A program made the position numbers and the translations under genes. The notes under the pieces were generated by a model. The model was not told the DNA's origin and searched no databases. It was given only the letters and a program-made list of their open reading frames with translations. Shown here in pieces: positions 8,905 to 16,625 of a stretch of DNA of 64,000 nucleotides; the stretch's first letter is position 1, and every line of letters starts with the position of its first letter. This DNA comes from Tenacibaculum sp. MAR_2009_124 (GTDB lineage Bacteria > Bacteroidota > Bacteroidia > Flavobacteriales > Flavobacteriaceae). Where the stretch lies: contig NZ_FNSF01000001.1 of assembly GCF_900105455.1 (NCBI RefSeq), positions 1,445,001 through 1,509,000 on the forward strand, written 5' to 3'.

Positions 8905-9708
8905 ATGCCCCTTTTTAAAAGGAATCCGTTTGGACACATTTTATGGATAAAAAAATGGCTAATTCGTATTTTAGGCGTTATCTCTCATGGTAGGTACCGT
9001 AGATTTAACGAACTTCAAATCGAGGGATCTGAGATTATTCGTCAACTTCCTGAACACAACGTTCTTTTTATATCCAACCATCAAACATATTTTGCTGATG
9101 TAGCGGCTATGTTCCATGTATTTAATGCAGCCCTTAAAGGTAGAGTTGATAATATTAAAAATATTGGATACATCTGGAATCCGAAGCTTAATGTGTATTA
9201 TGTTGCGGCTGGTGAAACAATGAGAGCTGGAATTTTACCTAAAATATTTGCCTATACTGGATCCGTTTCAATTGATAGAACTTGGAGAAGCTCTGGAAAA
9301 AATGTTAACAGACAGGTTAAATTATCTGATATTTCAAATATTGGTAAGGCGTTAGACGATGGCTGGGTTGTTACCTTTCCGCAAGGAACAACTACTGCTT
9401 TCAAACCAATTAGAAGAGGTACTGCACATATTATAAAAACATTTAAACCTGTAGTTGTCCCTATTGTTATTGACGGATTTAGGAGATCTTTTGATAAAAA
9501 AGGTTTACAGATTAAAAAACGTAATGTTTTACAGTCAATGATCATTAAAGAGCCTTTGGAAATTGACTATGATAATGAAAATATAGATAGTATTGTTGAG
9601 AAAATTCAATACGCCATTGAGCAGCATCCATCCTTTTTAAAAGTGCTTACTCCTGCCCAAATTAAAGAACAAGAAGAACTTAACGAAAAACGTAAATTTT
9701 GGAGCTAA
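8905..9708 (+). CDS. 1-acyl-glycerol-3-phosphate acyltransferase family protein (PlsC-like)
   Basis: This 267-residue protein belongs to the lysophospholipid acyltransferase superfamily, which adds a fatty acyl chain to lysophospholipid or related acceptors at the inner membrane. The catalytic His-Asp motif appears as SNHQTYFADVAAM, spaced HX5D rather than the textbook HX4D. The glycerol-phosphate-binding EGT motif is replaced by FPQGTTTAFKPIRRG. A PIVIDGFRR block corresponds to motif IV. The start is the only ATG near the 5' end. The HX5D spacing appears to be a feature of this flavobacterial subgroup rather than damage, but I rely on memory for that. Confidence 0.85.
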   Translation: MPLFKRNPFGHILWIKKWLIRILGVISHGRYRRFNELQIEGSEIIRQLPEHNVLFISNHQTYFADVAAMFHVFNAALKGRVDNIKNIGYIWNPKLNVYYVAAGETMRAGILPKIFAYTGSVSIDRTWRSSGKNVNRQVKLSDISNIGKALDDGWVVTFPQGTTTAFKPIRRGTAHIIKTFKPVVVPIVIDGFRRSFDKKGLQIKKRNVLQSMIIKEPLEIDYDNENIDSIVEKIQYAIEQHPSFLKVLTPAQIKEQEELNEKRKFWS

Positions 9709-9748
9709 TATAGCTTCGTTTTTTATAAAAAAAATCAAAATATTTATT

Positions 9749-10837
9749 ATGGCTTCGACATCAATTTTAAATAAAAAATCTATTGACTTTTTAGAGAAAT
9801 ATCTAAACAATGCCGCTCCAACAGGTTATGAATGGGAAGGGCAAAAAATTTGGATGGAGTATCTAAAGCCTTATGTCGATGAATTTATAACTGACACTTA
9901 TGGTTCTGCTGTTGGTGTTATTAACCCTGATGCCAAATACAAAGTTGTCATTGAAGGACATGCTGATGAAATTTCTTGGTATGTAAACTACATTTCCGAT
10001 AATGGACTAATTTATGTCATTAGAAATGGAGGTAGTGATCATCAAATTGCTCCAAGTAAAATTGTAAATATTCATACGAAGAAAGGAATCGTAAAAGGTG
10101 TTTTTGGATGGCCTGCAATTCATACCAGAAACAGAGCTAAAGAAGAAGCTCCAAAACCGGACAATATTTTTATTGATTGTGGATGTACTACCAAAGAAGA
10201 AGTTGAGGCTCTAGGTGTGCATGTTGGCTGCGTTATTACTTACCCTGATGAATTTCACATATTAAACGAAAACAAATTTGTTTGTAGAGCACTAGATAAT
10301 AGAATGGGTGGGTTTATGATTGCTGAAGTGGCTCGTCTATTACATGAAAATGGTAAAAAGCTTCCTTTCGGTTTATATGTTACCAATTCTGTTCAAGAAG
10401 AAATTGGTTTACGAGGAGCTGAAATGATCACACAGACAATAAAGCCAAACGTTGCCATTGTAACCGATGTTACTCATGACACCACTACTCCAATGATCGA
10501 CAAAAAGAAAGAAGGTCATTTAGAACTTGGTAAAGGACCTGTAGTTGCTTATGCTCCTGCTGTACAACAGAAATTAAGAGATTTAATTATTGATGCTGCT
10601 GAAGCAAATGAAATTCCTTTCCAACGTTCTGCGTTATCTAGAGCCACTGGAACAGATACTGATGCTTTTGCTTATAGTAACGGAGGAGTTGCATCGGCAC
10701 TAATCTCACTGCCCTTACGATATATGCACACCACGGTTGAAATGGTTCATAGAGAAGATGTAGAAAATGTGATTAAAATGATATATGAAAGTCTTCTCAA
10801 GATTGAAGACGGAGAAGATTTTTCTTATTTCAAATAA
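9749..10837 (+). CDS. M42 family metallo-aminopeptidase
   Basis: This 362-residue protein is a dinuclear-zinc aminopeptidase of the M42 (glutamyl aminopeptidase / cellulase M) family, a cytoplasmic peptide-trimming enzyme that normally forms dodecamers. Metal-site elements are visible: His in EGHADEISW, Asp in CRALDNRMGG, the catalytic Glu-Glu in VQEEIGLRGAE, Asp in VTDVTHD and the last His in PLRYMHTTVEMVH. Length is typical. The gene stands 40 bp after the acyltransferase gene and ends in a strong terminator. Confidence 0.93.
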   Translation: MASTSILNKKSIDFLEKYLNNAAPTGYEWEGQKIWMEYLKPYVDEFITDTYGSAVGVINPDAKYKVVIEGHADEISWYVNYISDNGLIYVIRNGGSDHQIAPSKIVNIHTKKGIVKGVFGWPAIHTRNRAKEEAPKPDNIFIDCGCTTKEEVEALGVHVGCVITYPDEFHILNENKFVCRALDNRMGGFMIAEVARLLHENGKKLPFGLYVTNSVQEEIGLRGAEMITQTIKPNVAIVTDVTHDTTTPMIDKKKEGHLELGKGPVVAYAPAVQQKLRDLIIDAAEANEIPFQRSALSRATGTDTDAFAYSNGGVASALISLPLRYMHTTVEMVHREDVENVIKMIYESLLKIEDGEDFSYFK

Positions 10838-10882
10838 AAACATAAAAACGCCATTGAAATTTCAATGGCGTTTTTATGTTTT
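10837..10882. terminator. Perfect 46-bp palindrome, intrinsic terminator
   Basis: The palindrome is perfect across 46 bp: AAAACATAAAAACGCCATTG with its exact complement around a central AAATTT. The GC-rich core AACGCCATTG / CAATGGCGTT ends in T and A runs on both sides, so it could stop transcription from either direction. It starts at the stop codon of the M42 peptidase gene. Confidence 0.9.
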
Positions 10883-10946
10883 AGGGCAACAAGCTCAGTT
10901 AATCACTTAAAACATTTACCTGATGTAAACCATAAATCTTCAAAAT

Positions 10947-11324
10947 ATGAACTCTACTAAAATACTTGGTTTACGAACCACTATATATAAAGTAACCGAT
11001 ATGTCAAGAGCAAAAGATTGGTACTCTAAAGCTTTTGATACCGTTCCTTATTTTGACGAACCTTACTATATTGGTTTTAATATCGGTGGTTTTGAACTCG
11101 GTTTGCAACCAACAGAAAATTTAATTTCAGAAAACACAGATAATGTTGCTAGTTATTGGGGAGTTGAAAACATTGAAGAGGCTTATGCTACATTTGTTAA
11201 TCTTGGAGCAGAAGAACACGAAAAACCTTTTAATGTTGGAGGACCAATTGTAACGGCAACTGTAAAAGATCCTTTCGGTAATTTAATTGGCTTAATTTAT
11301 AATCCAACTTTTAAAGCTCAATAA
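10947..11324 (+). CDS. VOC (glyoxalase/bleomycin resistance) superfamily protein
   Basis: This 125-residue protein has a single vicinal-oxygen-chelate fold: a first beta-alpha-beta-beta-beta unit (TTIYKVTDMSRAKDWYSKAF ... GFNIGGFELGL) and a second ending in TVKDPFGNLIGLIYNP. The C-terminal Glu metal ligand of glyoxalase I is not obvious; the equivalent position reads GLIYN. It could be an enzyme, a binding protein or an antibiotic-sequestering protein. It is likely co-transcribed with the Nudix gene 23 bp downstream. Confidence 0.85.
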   Translation: MNSTKILGLRTTIYKVTDMSRAKDWYSKAFDTVPYFDEPYYIGFNIGGFELGLQPTENLISENTDNVASYWGVENIEEAYATFVNLGAEEHEKPFNVGGPIVTATVKDPFGNLIGLIYNPTFKAQ

Positions 11325-11347
11325 AGGATAAAACACTATATATTTAG

Positions 11348-11896
11348 ATGGACGAAATCATTGACATTTTTGACGAAAATGGTAACTATACTGGTAATAC
11401 CTGTTTAAAATCGGAAGCTCATAAAAATGGCTACTTTCATCAAACGATTCATGTTTGGTTATATACTTCTGATAACAAAATATTACTACAAAAAAGAGCT
11501 TTGACTAAAAAGGTATTTCCTGGCCTCTGGGATATCTCGGTTGCCGGGCATATTGCTGCTGGTGAGAAAATTGAAATAGCGGCCTTAAGAGAAATTAAAG
11601 AAGAAATCAATTATTCATTAACCTCTGAAAAACTCCTTAAAATTGGTACTAGAAAACATCAAGTAAATCATGCTAATGGAATTAAGGACAACGAATTTCA
11701 TCATATATATATCGCAGAATTAACCGTCGATATTCATCATTTAAAGCTCCAAGAATCGGAGGTAGATGATATCAAACTTTTTGAGCTAGATATCTTAAAA
11801 AACACAAGTAAACACGAAAACATATTATTACCCCAATATCACGATTACTATAGTTTTGTTTATGATGAAATACTAAAAAGAATTCAAAATTCCTGA
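11348..11896 (+). CDS. Nudix hydrolase (YfcD/IPP-isomerase-like subgroup)
   Basis: This 182-residue protein contains a complete Nudix box at about residues 67-90: GHIAAGEKIEIAALREIKEE, with the Gly, Glu and REXXEE residues in place. The N-terminus (IIDIFDENGNYTG...KSEAHKNGYFHQTIHVWL) matches the subgroup that contains E. coli YfcD and resembles type 1 isopentenyl-diphosphate isomerase. It lacks the catalytic Cys in the region aligned with NTCC of Idi (DISVAGHI here), so isomerase activity is unlikely. The substrate is unknown. Confidence 0.85.
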   Translation: MDEIIDIFDENGNYTGNTCLKSEAHKNGYFHQTIHVWLYTSDNKILLQKRALTKKVFPGLWDISVAGHIAAGEKIEIAALREIKEEINYSLTSEKLLKIGTRKHQVNHANGIKDNEFHHIYIAELTVDIHHLKLQESEVDDIKLFELDILKNTSKHENILLPQYHDYYSFVYDEILKRIQNS

Positions 11897-11902
11897 AATA
11901 AA

Positions 11903-11930
11903 AAAGCTCAGCAAGTTGTTGCTGAGCTTT
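11903..11930. terminator. Bidirectional intrinsic terminator
   Basis: AAAGCTCAGCAA (11903-11914) and TTGCTGAGCTTT (11919-11930) form a perfect 12-bp stem with a GTTG loop. It lies between the convergent Nudix and histidine kinase genes and can serve both. Confidence 0.85.
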
Positions 11931-11936
11931 AACATT

Positions 11937-13622
11937 TTAATCTATTACCTTGGGTAAAAGAATTGTTATTTTTGTTCCTTTCCCCAGTTCACTTTCAAAA
12001 GTTATACTTCCATTATTCTTTTTCACTAATGTTTGACAAAGTAAAAGTCCTAGTCCTACACCTTTTGATCGATCAATTTTATCTATTGAGAGATCCTTTA
12101 AAGAGTTAATTTTCTGTAGTTTCTCTTTAGTAATACCTTGACCAGTATCTTCTAATATTATAAATGCTTTAGTATCGGAATGTTCACCTGTTTTAATTGT
12201 TACTTGTCCTTTACCTCCCATATATTTCAGTGCATTATCTAACAAATTGCGTAAGACTATTTTGATAGATTCTTTATCAAAATCAGCCAATATATTCTCC
12301 AGTTCAGATGTAACAGTAATTTCTCTAGCATTTAGTAGCGTTTCATAATCATGTAAAATATGTTGTATTAACGGTCGTAATGCATACTCCTTTGTATCAA
12401 AAACAAGTTGATTACTCTGTTCTAAAGACCAATGCAAAACATTATTTAACAAATGACTTGTACTATCTGTAATGACTATTGCAGCTTCATTTGCTTTTTT
12501 AATTCCTTCAAAATTCTTCGATTCTATATGATTACTTAAGTCTATATGTTGACTTTTAATTGTATTCATAGGAGATCTTAAATCATGAGACACAACGGAA
12601 AATAGATAATCTTTCGTTTTATTTGCCAAATTCAAATCTTCTTTTTGCTTGGTAATCAAATAATTTTGTTTTTTGAGTTTTCGATATAAAAACCCTAAAA
12701 AACCAATAAAAACAACCAACCCAGAAGCACCTACCAACAATCCATTTTGAACTAATTGTTGTCTTTTTAGCTCCTCATCTTGAAGCGTGATTTCTTGTTG
12801 TTTCTGCGCTACAGCTATTTGCTTGTCTTTCTCTGTTAACTCAACAATATTGTCTCTATCCCAAATAGAATCCCTTAGTTTATCATATTCATCAAAATAT
12901 TGTAAACTTTTTTCAAAATTCTTCCGATCTTTTTCAATAACCGCCATATTTTTGGTTGCGTCTCTTCTTAGGTTGAAATCAGAATATTTTTTGGAGAGTT
13001 CGTAAGCTTCTCTAAACAAAGGAATAGCAATATTATCTTTATATTGGACATAATATGCATTAGCCATGTTTATTTTCGTTCTTATTGTTGAAAAAGTATC
13101 TTTCTTTTTTATTAAAGCTAACTCCTTGTCAAAATATTCTTTACTAAGGGTAAATTCCTTCTTATGTAAATAAGTTAATGCAATATTATGATAAACTGTT
13201 TTAACATATTCAGAATCAAACTTTTCATTATGATCTAACCATTTGTTAAAAAAAAATATAGCACTATCATACTTTTTCAGCCCCAGATAAATCCTTCCCA
13301 ACTTCATTGTTTTCAATCCCAAGTAGCTTCTCATACTTTTAATATTATCCAAAGCCTTTGAATTCATCCCCTTCCTTAATGCTACTACAGATTGAATATA
13401 ATGAAGTATAGATTTTTTTCTTTCTTCTGTTTCCAGCAATAAAGCTTTAGAAGAGTACAAAAAGCAAGAATCATATTTTTTTTGTTGGTAAAATGAATAT
13501 GATTTACAGAATAAATCAACTGTATTACTCTTACAAATTATCTCCGCATCAGATCTCAATTTTTTAAGTCCTTCCTGAGACCATAAAGAAACTGAAAATA
13601 AAAGAATCGTTAATCTAATCAT
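11937..13622 (-). CDS. TPR-containing sensor histidine kinase (HisKA type)
   Basis: This 561-residue protein has a signal peptide (residues 1-15), periplasmic tetratricopeptide-like repeats (about 40-260), a Gln-rich coiled coil (262-292) and one membrane span (about 294-316). A HisKA dimerisation domain follows with phospho-acceptor His346 in SHDLRSP, then a HATPase_c domain (about 415-560) with N, G1 (EDTGQGI) and G2 (GVGLGLLL) boxes. It is a hybrid-free orthodox kinase. The sensory half is clearly paralogous to the kinase encoded at 14218-15864, but the catalytic core is of a different class. The start overlaps the preceding gene by 8 bp. No response regulator is encoded nearby, so its partner is elsewhere. 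Confidence 0.93.
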   Translation of the reverse strand: MIRLTILLFSVSLWSQEGLKKLRSDAEIICKSNTVDLFCKSYSFYQQKKYDSCFLYSSKALLLETEERKKSILHYIQSVVALRKGMNSKALDNIKSMRSYLGLKTMKLGRIYLGLKKYDSAIFFFNKWLDHNEKFDSEYVKTVYHNIALTYLHKKEFTLSKEYFDKELALIKKKDTFSTIRTKINMANAYYVQYKDNIAIPLFREAYELSKKYSDFNLRRDATKNMAVIEKDRKNFEKSLQYFDEYDKLRDSIWDRDNIVELTEKDKQIAVAQKQQEITLQDEELKRQQLVQNGLLVGASGLVVFIGFLGFLYRKLKKQNYLITKQKEDLNLANKTKDYLFSVVSHDLRSPMNTIKSQHIDLSNHIESKNFEGIKKANEAAIVITDSTSHLLNNVLHWSLEQSNQLVFDTKEYALRPLIQHILHDYETLLNAREITVTSELENILADFDKESIKIVLRNLLDNALKYMGGKGQVTIKTGEHSDTKAFIILEDTGQGITKEKLQKINSLKDLSIDKIDRSKGVGLGLLLCQTLVKKNNGSITFESELGKGTKITILLPKVID

Positions 13623-14121
13623 CTGTATCCGCTGGAACAGTTACAGTTCCTCTATCCGTTTCAGGGTCTTCATTTTCATCTCGAACCCAAATAACATCAG
13701 CATATTGACTATCTTTAATCGTGTAAGCAAATTGTAGATAACATAAAAAATATTTTTCAACATTCTTAACATCACATCTATAATCGAAGCGGAACTCTCT
13801 TCCTTGAACAGTAGTATATTTATTATCCTTCCCTAAAATTTTTACAGGATTAACTCCATTATAATTTAAATAGACATTATCGTCTAACTTTATACCGCTA
13901 GTATTTTCGACTTGCGATAATTGAGCGTCTGGTAAATAAGTTAATACTGTAACCGTGTAAGAATCATCATTTCCTTGGTTTTCAGGAGAAGAAATGTTTA
14001 CTGAAGGCCCATCAGCCATTTTATCAGCATCTATTTTTTGCTCTAATTGAGTATAATTAATCAATTTCATTGTAATACTCTTCGACTCAATGATCCCCTC
14101 ATTAATTGTAGTGTTGTCCAT
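13615..14121 (-). CDS. Hypothetical acidic protein between two sensor kinases
   Basis: This 168-residue protein has no signal peptide or membrane segment and is not recognised. The composition is acidic, with a Thr/Asp-rich C-terminus (DENEDPETDRGTVTVPADTDD). The middle region is strand-rich (DDSYTVTVLTYLP, EFRFDYRCDVKNVEKYFLCYLQFAY), suggesting a beta-sandwich. It overlaps the downstream HisKA kinase gene by 8 bp, so the two are translationally linked. A TAAATTTG box on the minus strand (complement 14154-14161) lies about 33 bp upstream and could be its own promoter. It might modulate one of the kinases, but that is only an inference from gene order. Confidence 0.65.
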   Translation of the reverse strand: MDNTTINEGIIESKSITMKLINYTQLEQKIDADKMADGPSVNISSPENQGNDDSYTVTVLTYLPDAQLSQVENTSGIKLDDNVYLNYNGVNPVKILGKDNKYTTVQGREFRFDYRCDVKNVEKYFLCYLQFAYTIKDSQYADVIWVRDENEDPETDRGTVTVPADTDD

Positions 14122-14217
14122 AGTAAATTAGTTTTCTTGATTTGACAATGACTCAAATTTACAATAAAAATTGAATTATGGTGAGAAATTAGGTTTTGTT
14201 TATGTTTTAGAGAGAAT

Positions 14218-15864
14218 TTACACTTTTTCTGTTTTTAGAGGAATCTTTAATTTTATTGTAGTTCCAAAATCAATCTTTGCTAAAACTAAAAATTCTCCTT
14301 TCATTTCTTCGACCCTAGACCTCATATTGCTTATTCCGATTCCCTCCTGTGATAATAATTGGAGGGCAAACCCTAAACCATCATCCTTTAACTCTAAATG
14401 CATCGATTTATCAATTAATTCAATCTTTAATTGAACTTTATCCGCCTTAGAGTGCTTAATGATATTCTGAAATGCTTCTTCTAAAACTCTTAAAACTTCA
14501 AACTTTATTTTGCTAGTTACAAAATTTAATTTCTCAGGTTTAGAAAAATCCAAAGAGTATTCAAAATTACCTATTAAACTTTTCTTTTGAATCATCTTTT
14601 CTATCTCATTAAAAAAATCTATTTCAATACCTACTGGTTTGTTTAATCTATGTGAAACATCTCGTATCTCTTTTTCAATATCCTTTAATTCGTTTAAAAA
14701 TTGTTCATATTTTTCTAAGGTCTCCTTGTCAGTTTTTAATTCCATAAAACCTAGACCAAATCGAACACCAAATAACTTCCCCAATATTCCGTCATGTAAT
14801 TCTTTGGATATTCTATTTCTTTCTTTATTCGTTTTTTCCAAAGTTTCTAGTTTGTTCTCATAAATAATTTTTCTTCTTCTTATCCAAAAATAAACAAGGA
14901 TAACAACTATTAGAAAACTCGACACAAGCATTACCAATATCTTTTCTAAGCTTTCTCTTTTAAGCTCTTCTTCCTTTATTAAAATTTCTCTATTCTTTTC
15001 TGCCAAAGCAAGTTGTTTGTCTTTTTCTGTAAGCTCCCATACTTTATCTCTATTCCATATGGAATCATTCCATTTTATAAACTCTTCATAATACTGAACA
15101 CTTTCTTTATAATTTTTTCTGTTTTTTTCTATAACAGCAATATTTTTTGATGTTACTCTTTTCTTTTTTAAATCTGAAAACATATTTGCTAAATTATATG
15201 ATTCATAAAATAGCGGAATAGCAATACTATCTTTATATTGATTATAATAAATATTAGCAAAATCCATTTTTAGCGATATTAATGTTGCAGTATCCCCCTT
15301 TTCAATAAGCCTTTCTTCTTTCTTCATATACTTCTCCGCTTCAATATAATTTTTATTTAACAAATAACATATGGAAATATTGTGAAGGACAGTTTTTATA
15401 ATATTGCGATTAGATCTCTCACTCTCCTTCATCCAGAAAGAATAATTAAATAATGCAATGTCATAGTTTTCTTTCATAGTATTTATATACCCTAACCAAA
15501 ATCTCTTTAAATTTCTATAATTACTAGAATCACTGATTGTCCTAAAGTTCCTTAGAGATTTATCTAGCATACTTTTCTTTGCCGCGGAGACCCCTTGCAA
15601 ATAGTTCAAAATTTCTATTTTATCATTGTTTATTTCCGACTTAATTTCATTCTTTCTAAGACAAATGGAACTATATAAATAACAGGAATCATGATTCTGT
15701 TCTAAATAATACTTAAATGCTTTATTAAAATGTTCATCCCCATCTTTCATATATAAGTTAGCCCTACTTTTTAATAACTCTAATTCCGTTTGAGCGACGG
15801 CATTTATTTGAATTATTAAAAGAAATAGTAAACTAGCTATGTTAATTATTTTTTTATCCTTCAA
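14218..15864 (-). CDS. TPR-containing sensor histidine kinase (HisKA_3, NarX/LuxR-partner type)
   Basis: This 548-residue protein has a signal peptide (about 1-24), TPR-like repeats (35-270), a coiled coil (272-308) and one membrane span (about 310-331). The HisKA_3 domain has its phospho-acceptor His357 in SKELHDGILGKL, and the HATPase domain (about 440-545) has DDGLGFAL and GIGISNMRSRV. Such kinases normally pair with LuxR/NarL-type regulators. The start codon is TTG at 15864; it sits inside the end of alkB (11-bp overlap) and gives a complete signal peptide. The phrase SIWNRDKVWELTEKDKQLALAEKNREI closely parallels the kinase downstream, which shows common ancestry of the sensor halves. Confidence 0.92.
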   Translation of the reverse strand: MKDKKIINIASLLFLLIIQINAVAQTELELLKSRANLYMKDGDEHFNKAFKYYLEQNHDSCYLYSSICLRKNEIKSEINNDKIEILNYLQGVSAAKKSMLDKSLRNFRTISDSSNYRNLKRFWLGYINTMKENYDIALFNYSFWMKESERSNRNIIKTVLHNISICYLLNKNYIEAEKYMKKEERLIEKGDTATLISLKMDFANIYYNQYKDSIAIPLFYESYNLANMFSDLKKKRVTSKNIAVIEKNRKNYKESVQYYEEFIKWNDSIWNRDKVWELTEKDKQLALAEKNREILIKEEELKRESLEKILVMLVSSFLIVVILVYFWIRRRKIIYENKLETLEKTNKERNRISKELHDGILGKLFGVRFGLGFMELKTDKETLEKYEQFLNELKDIEKEIRDVSHRLNKPVGIEIDFFNEIEKMIQKKSLIGNFEYSLDFSKPEKLNFVTSKIKFEVLRVLEEAFQNIIKHSKADKVQLKIELIDKSMHLELKDDGLGFALQLLSQEGIGISNMRSRVEEMKGEFLVLAKIDFGTTIKLKIPLKTEKV

Positions 15865-16462
15865 TCGTTCGAAATGTTAGGTTTATTCTAGGTCTATGTA
15901 CTTTTTTTGTTGGAGGTAAGCGATGCAACCAATGTGTTTGAGTGGTATCTTTCATAACCAATAAAGAACCATGCTGTAAAACTAGAGAAACGACTTCCTT
16001 AGATTTCTTATGCTTAAAGGCAAACTTACGTTCCGCACCAAAAGTAACCGAAGCAATCGCTCCATTCTTTTTTAAATCTTTTTCCCCGTCCGAGTGCCAA
16101 GCCATTCCTTCTGATCCATCATGATACAAGTTTAACAAACAAGAATTGTACGTTTCTTGGGTCTCCTTTTCTATTAACTTCTTCAATTCCAATAATTCTT
16201 TATTAAACGGTAATGCCGTTTTGGTTGTATTAGAATATGAATATTCAAATGGTTTTTCTGCATACCAAGCCACCTTTCTCTTGGTTACCATTCGTTTTCC
16301 AAAAATAATTGCCTCATCATTTCTCCAGTCAATAGTATTCAACAATTGTTTATAATATATTTCTGATTCATCCTTACTAATTACAAGTCCATAATATAGA
16401 ACAGTACCATCTTTTGGCAATAAGTTTCTAGGGGTATCATTGAATTGTGAAAATAAATCCAT
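15854..16462 (-). CDS. alkB: AlkB-family alpha-ketoglutarate-dependent dioxygenase
   Basis: This 202-residue Fe(II)/2-oxoglutarate oxygenase is predicted to repair N-alkylated bases in DNA or RNA. The iron-binding His-x-Asp is in AWHSDGEKDL. The 2-oxoglutarate-binding Arg lies in the C-terminal RPRINLTFR. The third iron ligand is probably the His of TQTHWLHRLP. It is close in length and motifs to the AlkB forms of plants, fungi and Bacteroidetes (ALKBH2/3-like). It is the first gene of a minus-strand run continuing into two sensor kinases, with an 11-bp overlap to the next gene. A TAAATTTG box (complement 16506-16513) lies about 44 bp upstream. Confidence 0.9.
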   Translation of the reverse strand: MDLFSQFNDTPRNLLPKDGTVLYYGLVISKDESEIYYKQLLNTIDWRNDEAIIFGKRMVTKRKVAWYAEKPFEYSYSNTTKTALPFNKELLELKKLIEKETQETYNSCLLNLYHDGSEGMAWHSDGEKDLKKNGAIASVTFGAERKFAFKHKKSKEVVSLVLQHGSLLVMKDTTQTHWLHRLPPTKKVHRPRINLTFRTIEG

Positions 16463-16572
16463 TGTTTTACTAATTTTGAGCGTTGAGTGTTCAGTTATCA
16501 GTTATCAAATTTACGTTTTTCGTTCCATAATTAGAGCTATTTTTTATTGTTGACAACTGGACTACTTTTTGC

Positions 16573-16603
16573 TTGTTTGTTGCGGTTCGGTTTTTTATTT
16601 TTG
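16573..16603 (+). promoter_or_regulatory. Promoter of dnaX
   Basis: TTG (16573-16575) is followed after 20 bp by TATTTTTG (16596-16603), fitting the Bacteroidetes promoter consensus. The predicted start of transcription is near 16607, about 19 bases before the dnaX ATG. Confidence 0.6.
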
Positions 16604-16625
16604 TTGAGAAAATAATTCAGCTTTA

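Noticed and set aside
11348..11896. Isopentenyl-diphosphate isomerase
   Set aside because: The N-terminal pattern is similar, but the catalytic Cys region is replaced by DISVAGHI, and the Nudix box is a normal hydrolase form.
12787..13005. Ser/Phe-rich plus-strand frame inside the HisKA sensor kinase gene
   Set aside because: It is a typical antisense shadow of an AT-rich coding region; the kinase frame has full domain support.
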